Assembly (NCBI RefSeq): GCF_018143015.1
Contig: NC_054741.1
Coordinates: 60,943,197 to 61,007,196 of the forward strand
Direction: 5' to 3'
Length of the DNA stretch: 64,000 nucleotides
DNA from: Lytechinus variegatus
Lineage: Eukaryota > Echinodermata > Echinoidea > Temnopleuroida > Toxopneustidae
This document shows, in pieces, positions 1-11,519 of this stretch. Numbering within the stretch: position 1 is the first letter of the stretch; each line of letters opens with the position of its first letter. The notes below the pieces were generated by a model. The model searched no databases and was not told the origin of the DNA. It worked only from the letters and a program-made list of their open reading frames with translations. A program made the translations under genes and the position numbers.

Positions 1-639
1 TATAAATCAAGAATCAAATAAATCTAAATCGAAGTTTTGGCAGCGACCCCATTGTGTATCGAATTACAATGATTTCACCCTGGCTTGGCTGTCATATTCA
101 TACACATGCCCAATAAATCGAGAAAGAAAAGAAACATTAGCGAACAATAGCCCTGACATTATCACTGATGGGATGGCATTACTAAATTTGCGATTTCCGA
201 TTTTACGGTTCTCACATGTTCAACAACAAATATTCAACTCGTGAAATATAGTTAAAGCGATTTTGGCATTATTCTACAACCCTTCATAGAATTTTCATTC
301 ACTGATACAATTCAATTGCGCTAAAAAATCTCGAAATAGGAGGGGCTGGGGTATTTTGAATCAACAAAAAAGTAATTAATTGCATGCTAGGCGACAGAAT
401 AGAGTCGAGATTTTAACTTCGATCTCCAACTTAAGTCAGGATCAGAAGTGCTTCAGATATTGAAACATAAAGCCATCAATATACTCTCTTTGACCTCGAC
501 GTACAAACAATAAAAAAGATACGATTTACCCAGTTGAAAAAAGAAAAGGGAGCATATTCGTTTATCTTGCCTGTTTCAATTTTATTTTTATCTACAACGA
601 ATTCTATCATTTCGGTTTGTGAGGAACAAGGACTTTTTG
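1..639. other. No gene seen
   Basis: AT-rich sequence with stops in all frames and no recognisable exon, RNA gene or repeat structure. Confidence 0.5.
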
Positions 640-842
640 GAAAAAGAAGTAGAAGAAGAAGAAGAAGAAGGAGAAGAAGAAGAAAAAGAAGAAACAGAAG
701 AAAAAGGAGAAGATAATGATGAATAAGAAGAAGTGGAAGAAGAAGAAGTAGTAGTAGTCGTAGTAGTAGTAGTAGAAGAAGAAAACAAAGAAAGAAAAAG
801 AAGAAGAAACAGAAAAAACGAAGAAACAGGAAAGGAACAAAA
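640..842. repeat. GA-rich (GAA)n purine tract with an embedded (GTA)n block
   Basis: About 200 bases are nearly pure purine on the + strand, built from GAA/GAG triplets, with a block of GTA triplets around 747-776. Triplet periodicity opens several long reading frames on both strands (poly-Arg/Lys on one, poly-Leu/Phe/Ser on the other). These are composition artefacts and not genes. Confidence 0.9.
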
Positions 843-3800
843 ATGAACAACGAAAAGTTTTTATGCGCGAGGGCAACCTGTGTACAAGATCTAGAAGGGC
901 GGGAATATGAGCAAGGGCGCTGTCCCTGTTAAAGATGTTGGTATACATTCCAGCGGTGATTACAACCCGGAGTGCTTCACTGCTGTAGGCCAATAGTTCA
1001 GCATTTCATGATACAAACACTTGTAGTAAGCGACAACGAATCCTTGCATCTGATTGGCTGGATGCAAATTAGTCGGTAAAAATCACTGACACAACTTTTC
1101 ATGAAATACTCCCCAGGTATGACACTCGATATCTCACCTTTTCACACCTTGTAATGTTCAGGAACAGACAGTATTTGATAAAATCCCCCCTCAAAAAAAA
1201 AATCGTTTTTATTGTTTAAGGTAAACGACATCAAGTTTTAAAACGGGATGAACATTTTGGCGATTGTGTAAATTTAAGGGGTCTTGAACTATGTACGACC
1301 TCTGGCAAAATGTAGTCGCGTTCCTTTAAATTTCATCATTTGACAATTTTGAAACTTAATGAGCAGAATATATGATTTTGTCTAGCATTTCACATGAAAA
1401 GATATTGTTGGATTTCATTTTATGGCGCTGTCATTTAAAAGCTAATTGCCACATTTGCAAAGTTTGGGCCATCTCATAAAAAAAACGACGCACATTTTTT
1501 CGTATAATGAAACAATAGTGAATGTTTGTTTTATGTATTAAAAAAAAAGAAAAATAAGACAGGCGTTTGCCACAGACGTAAACGCTGCAAGAAAGTTACA
1601 TTCTTTCAGTGATTCTTATAGGAGGGGGAGTGACGTTTCATTAACATGATTAAAGCTTAATCCTTTTCGTAAACTTATTTTCAAATTTCATTGTATTTGA
1701 ACAAGCTAATAGTCGTGGAGAAAAGCAACCTAAGTTTTAGGTCAATCCGATTAAGTATGTCATATTCTTTAGTCAAATAATAAGTTTCCGTGTTTCTTTG
1801 ACGACGTATTAACCGAATCATGCTATATTTTTGTCTTCAATTTTTCATTCGAATCATGATTTCATCTTGTTTTTACAGATTTTGAAAATATGGAATATTT
1901 TTGGTGTGTGAACTTTTGACGATGGAGAGGGGTGGGGTTGGTGGAACAATGTTGATGGCAAAAAAAATAAATCATCCGATATCCAACAATGCTCGTGAGC
2001 CGTGTAATATTTTGTGCTATTCCCCGGTGATATCCAACGACTCGAGGTGTTAACAGGGTAGAGCCCTACAGAATACTGGGTAAATAATATCAGTTTCATG
2101 ATCAACACCCTTGAGGTCCTCTGTTGTTGTTGATTATGTATCATCCTTTCACACATGTCACTGATGATTTCATAAAGTGGCATTCACATCGACCATCAAT
2201 CGATCTGTGTCGACGTCGGAGCTAAGTGGAATATATTGATGACAGTGATAATGACGTGCTCATTTTTTTATTCTGAGCATTCAATTTGAATACAATGTGA
2301 ATCTTTCAAGTATTCGTTGGAGAAAATACATTTGGTATATGTGAATTCTAGCTAATAATCATACTTATTACAACAATAAAGACGTGCCCCTTTCTTAATT
2401 CTAAAGTATCGGATGGATGTATAAGCATTGAAATTAAAACACGAAATAATATTTTTGTTGGAGAAAAGACTTTTGCTATTATCTGTATCCTAGCTTAAAA
2501 TCATATTTATCATAATATGAAGATAATGGCGTCATGTCACTTAAATATATAACAGGATTTCCCCAAAACAATTAGCAGTCAACATGGGTTGTTGATATTT
2601 CCACATTAAAGTAGAGACGACGGGCATATCCTTCAAGGAATATTAATGATTCTTAATTTTGATATTTCTAAGACTATGGAAGGTAAGAATGTCTTTTGAA
2701 GTTCATCCCACGCTACTTGTTTACGTACACACGGAGCAAAGCTGCGGTATCCAATTAGTAAGGTGAATTCTTCTAAAAAATAAGAGTTAGTCATGTGACA
2801 TTTGACACCTGTTCATAGTCACACGAACATTGAGGGCGGGGGACGTTCCCCCAATGATTTTGAATAATTCCCATTGAAAAAAATAGTAATAATAATATTA
2901 AGGAAAATGTATCACATTTGTAAAACAAATTAAAAGCTTCCACTTGATGATATATATAATGTTTTTACCTTGTATGTTTTTATCACTTGTATATACATGT
3001 TTTGTTTTTATGCTTTTGCTTTAAGGGTCCCTTTTGATACCAGCTTTTGCTGAAAGGGCACCCTATTGAAATATTGTTTAATAAATAAATCAAATCTATT
3101 GGCTTTATCGCTTTTTTAGATATAAAATTTATTCTTACCCCTAAATCATATATATTTTTTCCGTATTCGCCTTTAAACAAGTTGAAGCTTTGGTCATTAT
3201 GTGAAATGACCCGACCGGGCTAGTGTACCTTTGAACATGGTAGAACGCCGAGAACAAGAATAATATTACAAGATGACATAGTAAACTGTTTATTCTGAGA
3301 TCACCATGATATTGATACGGTTTATTCTAAGTCCCCAGGTACTTCAGGAAAAAAAACCCTCCTGGAATGTTTTCAGTGTAATATATTCAATGCTTTTTGG
3401 TTGAGACAAGATGGACAAGATCTTTCAAAAAATGAATATTTGGCTTGCAACATAATGTAAAGGCATATTGTCGAGACTCTGCGTAAACCAAGAACAAAAT
3501 ATTATTCCACAAATTTGATGAAAATAGAAGAAAATATACTACATATTAGATAAGTAAAGGGACGGATGTAAATTTAAAAAATAGCATTCTGAACACAATG
3601 TTATTTTTTTTTAAAGAAGAGAAAAAGGAAAAAAGAAGCAGTATTAAAACAATACACTACTTTGCTTTCTGTTGATAAAATACAAAAAATATGGAGGGCG
3701 GAAAATTTAAAATTCTTATTAAGAATACAAAAACACAGAAACGAGAGGAAGGGGGTGTTCGATAATTTTTCTGCACAAAGTAATAGAGAGAAAGGAATTT

Positions 3801-4254
3801 TATCAACATTTTTTACTTTTTAATGCTTTTCGTGTGGGGACATTACATATACATTTTACTCTTATTTATAATATTGTTAATCTACGCATACTTCCTGATA
3901 ATTGCAGAGTTAAGAATTCTTTGAAGATTTACACATGACCATGCCGACCATCGCACAGTACTGCCAAGATTTTTTTTTTCTGATATGAAACATTATTTTG
4001 AGAAAGAAAATGTCACAAACAGGCGGAGACTAGTAATGATATTAATTTCCTTTGGAATGTTGATCCAATCGAACATGGAATTATTTTGGGTATTAGTGCT
4101 CAAACATTTGAAATCCGAGTCTTAATCGAGTTTCAAACGTTAACTCATGTACTGGTGGCGTGCATTGTCATCAGAAATATCACATTAAAAATGTTAAAGA
4201 CATGATACCTACACATATGGAGCACACATCAATCTGCGTTATTCCATATGGGGG
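843..4254. other. Gene-free interval, possible LINE-like 3' tail near 2.99-3.10 kb
   Basis: No coding exon or RNA gene could be supported. Around 2990-3095 there is a short segment with an AATAAATAAAT-like tail after an AGGGTCCC/AGGGCACCC hairpin-like stretch, which resembles the 3' end of a non-LTR retrotransposon. No reverse transcriptase reading frame lies upstream, so this is only a suggestion. Confidence 0.3.
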
Positions 4255-4560
4255 TAATAGGTCAGAACTTTTGAGGGGGCAAACTATGGCGGATAGAGCA
4301 AAAGTTCTAAAAAGGTGCGAGCGAGCAAAGCGAGAGTATACAAAATTTGACCTTTTGATTAAAAATCTGATTTTGGATACTAAAAATTCAGAAAATAATA
4401 ACACATTTCACTTTCTCCATTTTCTTTTCCTTTTCCTCTCTTTTTATTTCTTGATCATGAACCTTTTTTTGGGGAAGGGGGCATGGACCCCAAACCCCAT
4501 CCCCATCTGTACTCCTGCGAATCAAAGGGACATGACCAGGGGCGGTGTCAGGGTATTGTG
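4255..4560 (+). repeat. Dispersed repeat, copy 1 of a family also at 4733 and 51230
   Basis: The segment shares an ordered series of landmarks with 4733-4975: a G-run followed by GGCAAACT or GGCACAC, an AAAAAGGTGCGAG/AAAAAGTTGCGAG block with GCGAGCGAGC-type sequence, a long T/C-rich stretch (CTTTCTCC..CTTTTCC), CTTGATCATGAA or CTTGGTCTTGAA, then GGGGGCATGG and CATCTGT. The 3' half recurs at 51230-51440. It ends near CAGGGGCGG, a sequence like hAT-type termini elsewhere in the window. Confidence 0.55.
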
Positions 4561-4732
4561 ATAAGGTGCACGAGCTGGAAGACGCCATAAATGTGACGTC
4601 ATGCATACTTTCTTAATTAAATATCAAGGGTAATTTAGAGTTAAACGATTCAGAGTCTCAGACCTTTATTCTTAACACTCTTTTTTTCTTTCGTTCGTTT
4701 TCATCCCTTTATACCATCACGCACCACTTATT

Positions 4733-4975
4733 CAGTGGCGCAATGAGCCAAAACTGTTGAGGTGGCACACTTTTATATAGCGTATGGAACAGCCTTCTAA
4801 AAAGTTGCGAGATAGCGAAGCGAGCGAGGAAAACGCTGACATTTTTAATGCAAACATATAATTACGATGTCATATTTCACACTTTCACCTTTTCCCTTTT
4901 CTTTTCTCTCCCTTCTTTTTCTTGGTCTTGAAGGTTTGGGGGCATGGCCTCGAAGCCCTCATCTGTCCTCTAGTG
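4733..4975 (+). repeat. Dispersed repeat, copy 2, with hAT-like start CAGTGGCG
   Basis: Parallel in structure to 4255-4560, about 480 bp upstream. It begins with CAGTGGCGCAATG and ends near CTAGTG, so the ends are weakly complementary as in short non-autonomous hAT elements. The flanking octamers CACTTATT and AATTGATT agree at only five of eight positions, so a target duplication is not established. Confidence 0.45.
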
Positions 4976-5639
4976 AATTGATTGGTTTGTCAATTTCCTA
5001 ATTCGAAAGTGTTTGAAATAGAGCAACGATTACCACCTAAGTTTTATGACATGTAGGAGATGATAGGTCATAGACTTAATGATGTGCCGGTCTTTCAGTA
5101 AGATTTTGGATTTATGATAGCAGACGATGCAGACAGAAGTGGTACATGTATATATTTCAGGTATATCGAACAGCCAATGTCGTTCAATCAAGTAACACAC
5201 AGTCCCATCTGTTTCTCTCTGTGTGGGGTTTTCGGGGTGTAGGCCATATCAGGTGAAGAAACATGAAAGACAAACAACGATGTACAAGTGTCAAGAATGT
5301 GATATTGACAAGGGTGCGATGACATGTAGGATTTTTTTTCCATCTTAGACCGCCCCCCTCACCATCTCCAAAACATTGCGCACCGCATTTGTTATTCGTA
5401 CCTACTTAGAACTCTGTCTCTGATTAGAATTTTAATTGACATAAATCTAAAAACAGGGAAAACTTCTTTTCATTCATTAGAATTGTTATATGTTCGATTT
5501 TCACCTAATGTCGAATTATGTGTATTGAGTAAAATGAAATCATATGAACATAATCATGATATAATATAAATGCATTGTTCGCATTATTTGATTTGTGAGA
5601 TATGTACACTATCCACGAGTCACTAATCCTTAACTCCAG
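4976..5639. other. No gene seen
   Basis: AT-rich DNA with stops in every frame and no recognised repeat. Confidence 0.4.
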
Positions 5640-6010
5640 GACAGTTCGCGCTCGTGTTAATTCTTTAGTTAGATACACATCTTTTCGTGATTACAAAAAC
5701 TGCTCGGAATGCTAAATTTCCATATTTGTTTATAACATGAAATGTACTAAAGTTTGAGCTCGCGATTCGTGCTCGAAACATCTCGCAAGGATGCCATCAT
5801 CGACCATTTTCCAAACTACTCGCTTTCGCAGAAAAGTAAAGCCTAAATATATATCTTATTAATCATAAAACACTTCAAAGAGTCTTCGCTCAACTTAATT
5901 ACTACAAAAAAACCCAACTATACTACACCAAAATGCTCATATTGCAACACTAGTGCCCTTTTTGGCTTTGCCCCCCCAAACGAAAATAAGTTCCGTCGCC
6001 CCTACTTGTG
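5640..6010 (-). repeat. Minus-strand copy of the GCGAGC-type dispersed repeat
   Basis: Read on the minus strand this segment matches units inside the foldback element at 11-13 kb. It has a G-run followed by GCAAAGCC near 5970, CCTTGCGAGATGTTTCGAGC near 5765-5785, and GATGTGTATCTAACTAAAG near 5670. The same order of blocks occurs at 13600-13745 (minus) and, in plus orientation, around 11520-11920 and 12700-13060. No protein-coding capacity. Confidence 0.55.
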
Positions 6011-7027
6011 ATAAAAAACAGCTTTTAAAAAGTACCGCGATAATGAAGTGTCATATTAGCACATCTCCTTTTAACAAACCCAACTATATACGAAATGCAT
6101 TTCGTTCGAAATACTGAAAATAACATTTTTCGAGGACGAAATTAGGAAATGTAATTAGATCTGACGGGATGTAAAGAGTTACTGTGTAACAGATTAATCA
6201 ACTTATATCTAAATGAATCGTTTAGAGCCAATCCTTGCAGAGAGAAGTTATAGGCCGATTCACATTAGACTGGCTAGACCTATGATGTTATTAACCGGTA
6301 CATCACATTCGAAATAATTGAAAAATGATATCCTATCTGGAAAAATGCATTTCATCGTAGTCTGAGAACCACACTCCATCAGCTTAATATAACATGGAAG
6401 AGTTTTATCATTACCATAACATTTTAGAAAAAAAGACATGCCAAGCAAAAATGGATTCTGTCAAGAAAAATGGTTGAATAATGACGCACGGCGCTGTCAC
6501 ATGGGAATTATTGACATACAGATGTAAATTGTTAACTTTTATTCGATTGTTAAGTTCCTGACTGCATTTTGATATGTCTGGAAGTTGTTACTCGCTTTTC
6601 ATGTTCTCCATTGTTCAACAAACCGACTACACGGATATCTAATTGCCAACAAACATGACGTCCGACATCAAAAGGGAATTCTTTAAACAAACCAAAATAT
6701 TATGCTTTCACAATCACATTGTCCCTCCCACCTTTCTTAAGTCACAAAAGTATTTGAGTATCGATCTTGTTTGATCTTCCTCACTTTAAAACTCGAAGGT
6801 AAATTTAAGCGGGACAAATTTGAAGATTTGTTCGCCTTTGTCACAAGTGTGGACCCAAGTGCTTGAATCTAATGAAGTTTTAACAAACATGGGGGTAAGG
6901 TGTGGGATAAGTGGGTGCGAAAGACACCTTGAACAACTCTCGAAGAACTCTTTGTAGGATACAGGTCTGGTCATAGGGGTAATATCTTGGACCTTCAGAA
7001 CATCCGAATTGAAACATCTCATAAACC
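6011..7027. other. No gene seen
   Basis: No exon, RNA gene or clear repeat could be supported. Short frames here lack any recognisable domain and are broken by stops in the neighbouring sequence. Confidence 0.4.
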
Positions 7028-7195
7028 ATATTCATCACCATTTTCTTCTTCTTTTCCTTCTTCTTCTCCTCCTCCTCTTCCTCCTTCTTCTTTGTCTTCT
7101 TCTTCTCCTCCTCCTCCTTCTTCTTTCCTTCTCCTTCATCTTTCCTTCTTCATCATCTTCTTCTTCGTCTTCCTCCTCTTTTTCTTCTTTTTCGA
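7028..7195. repeat. CT-rich (TTC/TCC)n pyrimidine tract
   Basis: A nearly pure pyrimidine run on the + strand made of TTC and TCC triplets, the strand mirror of the purine tract at 640-842. The Leu/Ser/Pro/Phe-rich frames across it come from triplet composition and are not genes. Confidence 0.9.
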
Positions 7196-7827
7196 ATTCA
7201 TCGAAGTTGCAATTCTCGTATTCCCTCCTCTCTTAATGTCGTTATTGTTCTTGTTTATGATGGTTTTGCTTATATTATTATTCGGTTGTTTCTTTCATCA
7301 TCATTACTAAATAAATGTCGTGTAAGTATTGATTGGCCTATGCCATTAACCTATTTCAATATCGATTAGATTTTAAACGGTATATTTTAATAAAGTATTT
7401 TATATATTACTCTAGATTTTCCAGATTTCGTACAATTACCTTCACTTCTTTCCATCTTTATATTATTAAATGATAAACCTCTGATTTCCTATTGCGCCTT
7501 TTGCGATTTTTTGTTTTTCTTTTAATTTCTTTCATCTTAAATTTTTGATAAATCTTCCTCTTCCGACTCCTCGCGCAGAAAGGCACCTTCAAAACAACCT
7601 TTCGATTTACATGTATACTCGTTACCATAGCAAATGTTATGACGTCAACTTTTTAAAAGTTTATTTGGTGCTGTCATATCCATGCTGTAAAAATATGCAG
7701 TCATCCCAAACAACCTGAACGTTGTTAGGTTCGTGCTAAAAGGTCTTAAGTGTTACGTCTAGTCAACTCAAATAACGACTTTCTTTCAGGGAACCCGGCG
7801 GATTTTCCAACATCGATAATCCTCACT

Positions 7828-7857
7828 TGGTCTAATAATGTGATCATTATTAGACCA
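7828..7857. repeat. Perfect 13-bp inverted repeat, 4-nt loop
   Basis: TGGTCTAATAATG at 7828-7840 and CATTATTAGACCA at 7845-7857 are exact reverse complements separated by TGAT. It lies just upstream of the tandem array that starts near 7867. A terminator, protein site or transposon relic are all possible. Confidence 0.8.
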
Positions 7858-7866
7858 TTATTACAC

Positions 7867-8660
7867 ACTGGCGTACCGTGGGTCATACACGGCATGGGGG
7901 GGGGGGGCACCAACCAAAATTTTGAGTCACTTAGTGGGTGCGCAAAACGCGTTCAATAGTCAGGTATACTGAACTAAAAGAAACATTTTAAGGACTGTGC
8001 TACTAAAAAGATGAGTATCTCATTGATCAAATAACGCGAGCGCGAAGCCCGGGTTGATTTTTTTTTAATATTCAGACCTAAAAAAGGGACATTATAAGCA
8101 AATTTGTGTAATCATGATAGTACATGTACCAGTCTCACTAGTCAAAAAATTGCAAGCGCGAAGCGCAAGCTTAAATTGTTTGCATATATTGACCCCAAGC
8201 AAGGACATTTTAAGGACTATTCTTAAGAAATTCATGGAGAGCATACATATCTCACCATTGTCATCTATTGTGATTCAAAGCGCGTGCTGATTTTTTTCTT
8301 AAGAATTACACCTAAACACATGAAGCTCTTTTTATATTCATTGCAATCAACGTATCTCACTAATCAGATATTGCGGGCGCGAAGCGCGAGCTGAACTTTT
8401 TTGATATTTAGACCTGAAGAGGGATAACTGTAGGCTTGTTTATAGGAATTCATTAAGATCATATGGAATTCACTAACCAAATTGATGCGAGCTCACGAGC
8501 GCAAAGTGCGAGCTGAAAGGTGTTGATATTCACATCAGAAAAAGGGAGATTTTAAGGACTGTTTTTAGGATTTCATGAAGAGCAGACATGTCTCACCAAT
8601 CCACTAATGCGAACATAAGCACGGACTAGAAATGTTTTATATTCACACCTTGAAAGAGGG
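7867..8660 (+). repeat. Tandem array of ~100-125-bp GCGAGC-type units with a hAT-like head
   Basis: About six diverged units follow each other. Each contains, in order, an AAGGGACATTTTAAGGACT-like block, a TTCATGAAGAGCATAC-like block, TCTCACTAATC, and a GC-rich core related to GCGAGCGCGAAGCGCGAGC, followed by TGATATTCAGACCT. Cores lie near 8034, 8152, 8275, 8375, 8490 and 8610. The array is headed by CACTGGCGTACCGTGG and a 12-base G run, which resembles the TIR CAGTGGCGTACCTTGG of the MITE at 33799. A matching right-hand terminus was not found. Confidence 0.65.
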
Positions 8661-8884
8661 CAATCACTATGAGTATTCAGGAAAAAAGGAGCATATATGC
8701 CACTACATAAAATAATTTGCTAGGGAATATATTTGGTGTATATTGACTTGAAAACGGAATGTTTTACATGTAGTACCATTTAATACCCTTGGACAGGATT
8801 ATTTATATCAGTAAACAGACAATGCAGGCATCAGAATTGATGAACACCTATGCCCTAATCAAATTATGTTTCATATAAAGTTAT

Positions 8885-9065
8885 GAAAAAAATCATAATG
8901 AAATATAATATGATATATATAGTATAATATCATATGCTATCGTGTAATATAATGTAATATAATATATGATATAGTATAATATGATATGATAACTTATAAT
9001 ATAATGTGATTTATTACAGTATAACATAATATAATATAATATGATAAGACATAATATAATAAAAA
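8885..9065. repeat. AT-only degenerate repeat (ATAATATAATATGATA type)
   Basis: Nearly pure A/T sequence built from ATAATAT, ATGATAT and ATAATGT variants over about 180 bases. Confidence 0.85.
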
Positions 9066-9942
9066 AATCATTTCATTTCTTCCCCACTATAATAGCTTGT
9101 CAGTATGCTTGTTTGTTTAAGTAATCAATTGTGGAATGTTTTTTTATGAAGTACATCGTGAAAGCCGTTTACATAGCGATCATATTGCAAACAATCGACA
9201 AATTATTTTTTTTTAAAGTGCATAGTTAGATACAATTTTCATTGTGCACATATCTCTAACCAAGAAGGGGGGGGGGTAACTCAATTATATTCGACCTAAC
9301 TTGTAGACGAATGCTCTTTTTTTTTAAATTGCAATTCACGTGGAAATTGATTGCTAATCAACATGAAATTTGAAATGAAAAATTATAGAGGGGCATTATA
9401 AAAAAATGACACGAACAGGGCGTATATAAGTGCATAGCAGGAGGGGCTGGTGTGGGGGCGTCCATCCTATATTTTTATTCGAGTGTTTCATGTCAAACGG
9501 CAACCCGTTTCATCATCATGGCATAGTAAGCATTCTTGAGAAAGGAGATGGTTCTGAAATTGACAGTTCGTTGTCTTTTTCCATTCCCACTTTGACTCCA
9601 GACGCGTCAATTGAAACCATGTGAGCCTCGTAAGCCGTGTCTAAGCTTTCAAGTACGTGGGATCAGAAATAAAGTATATGTATATACATCTGCCTATCGA
9701 GTAGATATTCTGAACACACAGCTTAATAAATACGTATAATGATTAGTTAATTTTCACTTATAAACAGGTGCATATAACAAATAGTTGACACTTCTTTCCT
9801 TTTTTACACAAAATTTCGTAAAATATTACAAAAAAATATTTTGGAATAATAACGAGGATACATTTTCTCTGTCATAACAACGTTTTGTAAAAGTATTTTC
9901 AGAGTGTATTACACTGTAATAGATATACCATAATATACTTGG

Positions 9943-9967
9943 TATATATATATATATATATATATAT
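9943..9967. repeat. (TA)n microsatellite
   Basis: An uninterrupted run of TA dinucleotides of about 25 bases. Confidence 0.9.
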
Positions 9968-10020
9968 TACCAGTTGCCGCAGTGGATATATGACGATATT
10001 ACATTATGTAATATAGAGGT

Positions 10021-10044
10021 GTGTGTGTATATATATACACACAC
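10021..10044. repeat. 24-bp perfect palindrome of GT, TA and AC dinucleotides
   Basis: Four GT, eight bases of alternating AT and then four AC dinucleotides form a sequence equal to its own reverse complement. It could extrude as a cruciform, and it has a compound-microsatellite origin. Confidence 0.85.
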
Positions 10045-10977
10045 AGAAAGTATTCTGTGAATGAATACAAACATATAACTTTTGTTTTTATTTGTGTATA
10101 TACGGTATATACTGTCGTAGGACATGGTTTGAGAATTTTTATGGAGAAAATTAGTTGGCTGTCGATTGTGTTTTCATAGATATGACAGGTTGTTGTTTTC
10201 CACAAGATGAACTATATACCAGTAAATATTGTAATGGTTCACCTGTAATGAAATCTGATAACATTTTCACTGTCAAATACAAAGGCCCCCATAAAAGGGT
10301 TGCATAAAATCACTCGAGTTTAACATATTCTTTACTACCAGCAGGAAGCATTTTTTTTATTACCATTTTCAACGAAGTAGTATATATTCATAACAATACT
10401 TTCACGCTCAAAATATTACAGTGCAATGTTTTGAAAACAAACCAGTATAACAATAACAATAAGAGCTACCGTTTTATTCATCCTTAGACCACAACTATTC
10501 CATACTTTATATTGTTTTTATTTCTATAGGTTTAATGCTAGTTATAACGATTAAATTTGTCATTTCTGTTAAAAGCTAAACTTGATCAAATATCAGATTG
10601 TAATAATGAGAGAAATTGTAATCATAATTTACTTAAAGTTGACCCCAAAACAGTCATTATTCGCCAGAGCGTAACCATGGTAACTGGTTTCTGTGATCTA
10701 AGAAAATAATCTCGTTGAAATTAATATATATATCTACGAAAAATAACAAAATGAATGCATTTTAGTTTCCCTTTTCTTTTTACAAAGGTATATTTGCAAT
10801 TATTTTTAAACATTAGTAAGACTATATTCTAACAATAAAGAACCTGAAGATAGGCAATTCTACTAATACAAATGCACATCATGATGAAAAAATCCTTTGA
10901 TTTACCTGACTATATATTGGTAAATAGTCCATGCTATTCCGATGTTTGAGGATAATACATGATTCTCATGATTGTGA

Positions 10978-10986
10978 CAATGTTTC
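10978..10986. repeat. Left target-site duplication CAATGTTTC
   Basis: Identical to 14482-14490. The two copies bracket the foldback element exactly at its arm boundaries, within one base of uncertainty. Confidence 0.75.
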
Positions 10987-10993
10987 GGTTACA

Positions 10994-11490
10994 CTTCGTA
11001 TTTCCGAAGCTTCGTAATTCCGAAGGTTCTTTATTCCGAAGGTTCGTAATTCCGAAACACGTAAATTGCCTATACCTCGATGTTCGTTAATCCGAAAACG
11101 AAAAAGGGTTCGTTAATCCGAACATTTGTGGCGTAATTCCGACGATTCGTTATTCCGAAGGTTCGATAATCCGAAAACGAAATAAGGTTCGTTGTTCCGA
11201 AGGTTCGTTAATCCGAAAACGAAATAAGGTTCGTTGTTCCGAAGGTTCGTTAATCCGAAAACGAAAAAAGGTTCGTTATTCCGAAGGTTCGTTGATCCGA
11301 AAACGAAATAAGGTTCGTTTTTCCGAAGGTTCGTTAATCCGAAAACGAAATAAGGTTCGTTAATCCGAAAACAAAATAAGGTTCGTTTTTCCGAAGGTTC
11401 GTTAATCCGAAAACGAAATAAGGTTCGTTAATCCGAAAACAAAATAAGGTTCGTTAATCCGAAAACAAAATAAGGTTCGTTAATCCGAAA
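10994..11490 (+). repeat. Left arm minisatellite of the foldback element
   Basis: Tandem units of about 20-50 bp combine two modules: TTCCGAAGGTTCGTTAATCC and GAAAACGAAATAAGGTTCG. The outermost units are the shorter TTCGTAATTCCGAAGG type, and the inner ones include the GAAAACGAAATAA spacer. Confidence 0.9.
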
Positions 11491-11519
11491 TATGAAAACC
11501 GGGAAAGCAGAGGCAGAGG

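Larger units (their letters stand above)
9066..10977. other. No gene seen; AT-rich interval with simple repeats
   Basis: The interval holds a 10-base G run at 9267, a TA microsatellite at 9943-9967 and a GT/TA/AC palindrome at 10021-10044. No exon or RNA gene could be supported. Confidence 0.4.

Noticed and set aside
476-993. Long overlapping frames on both strands over the GA-rich tract
   Set aside because: They translate to Leu/Phe, Ser/Thr or Arg/Lys runs produced by a triplet microsatellite.
4160-4561. 133-codon plus-strand frame
   Set aside because: Overlaps the dispersed repeat at 4255-4560 and has no domain.
6987-7310. Overlapping plus-strand frames rich in Ser/Pro/Leu/Phe
   Set aside because: Produced by the CT-rich repeat. 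No domain or splice context.
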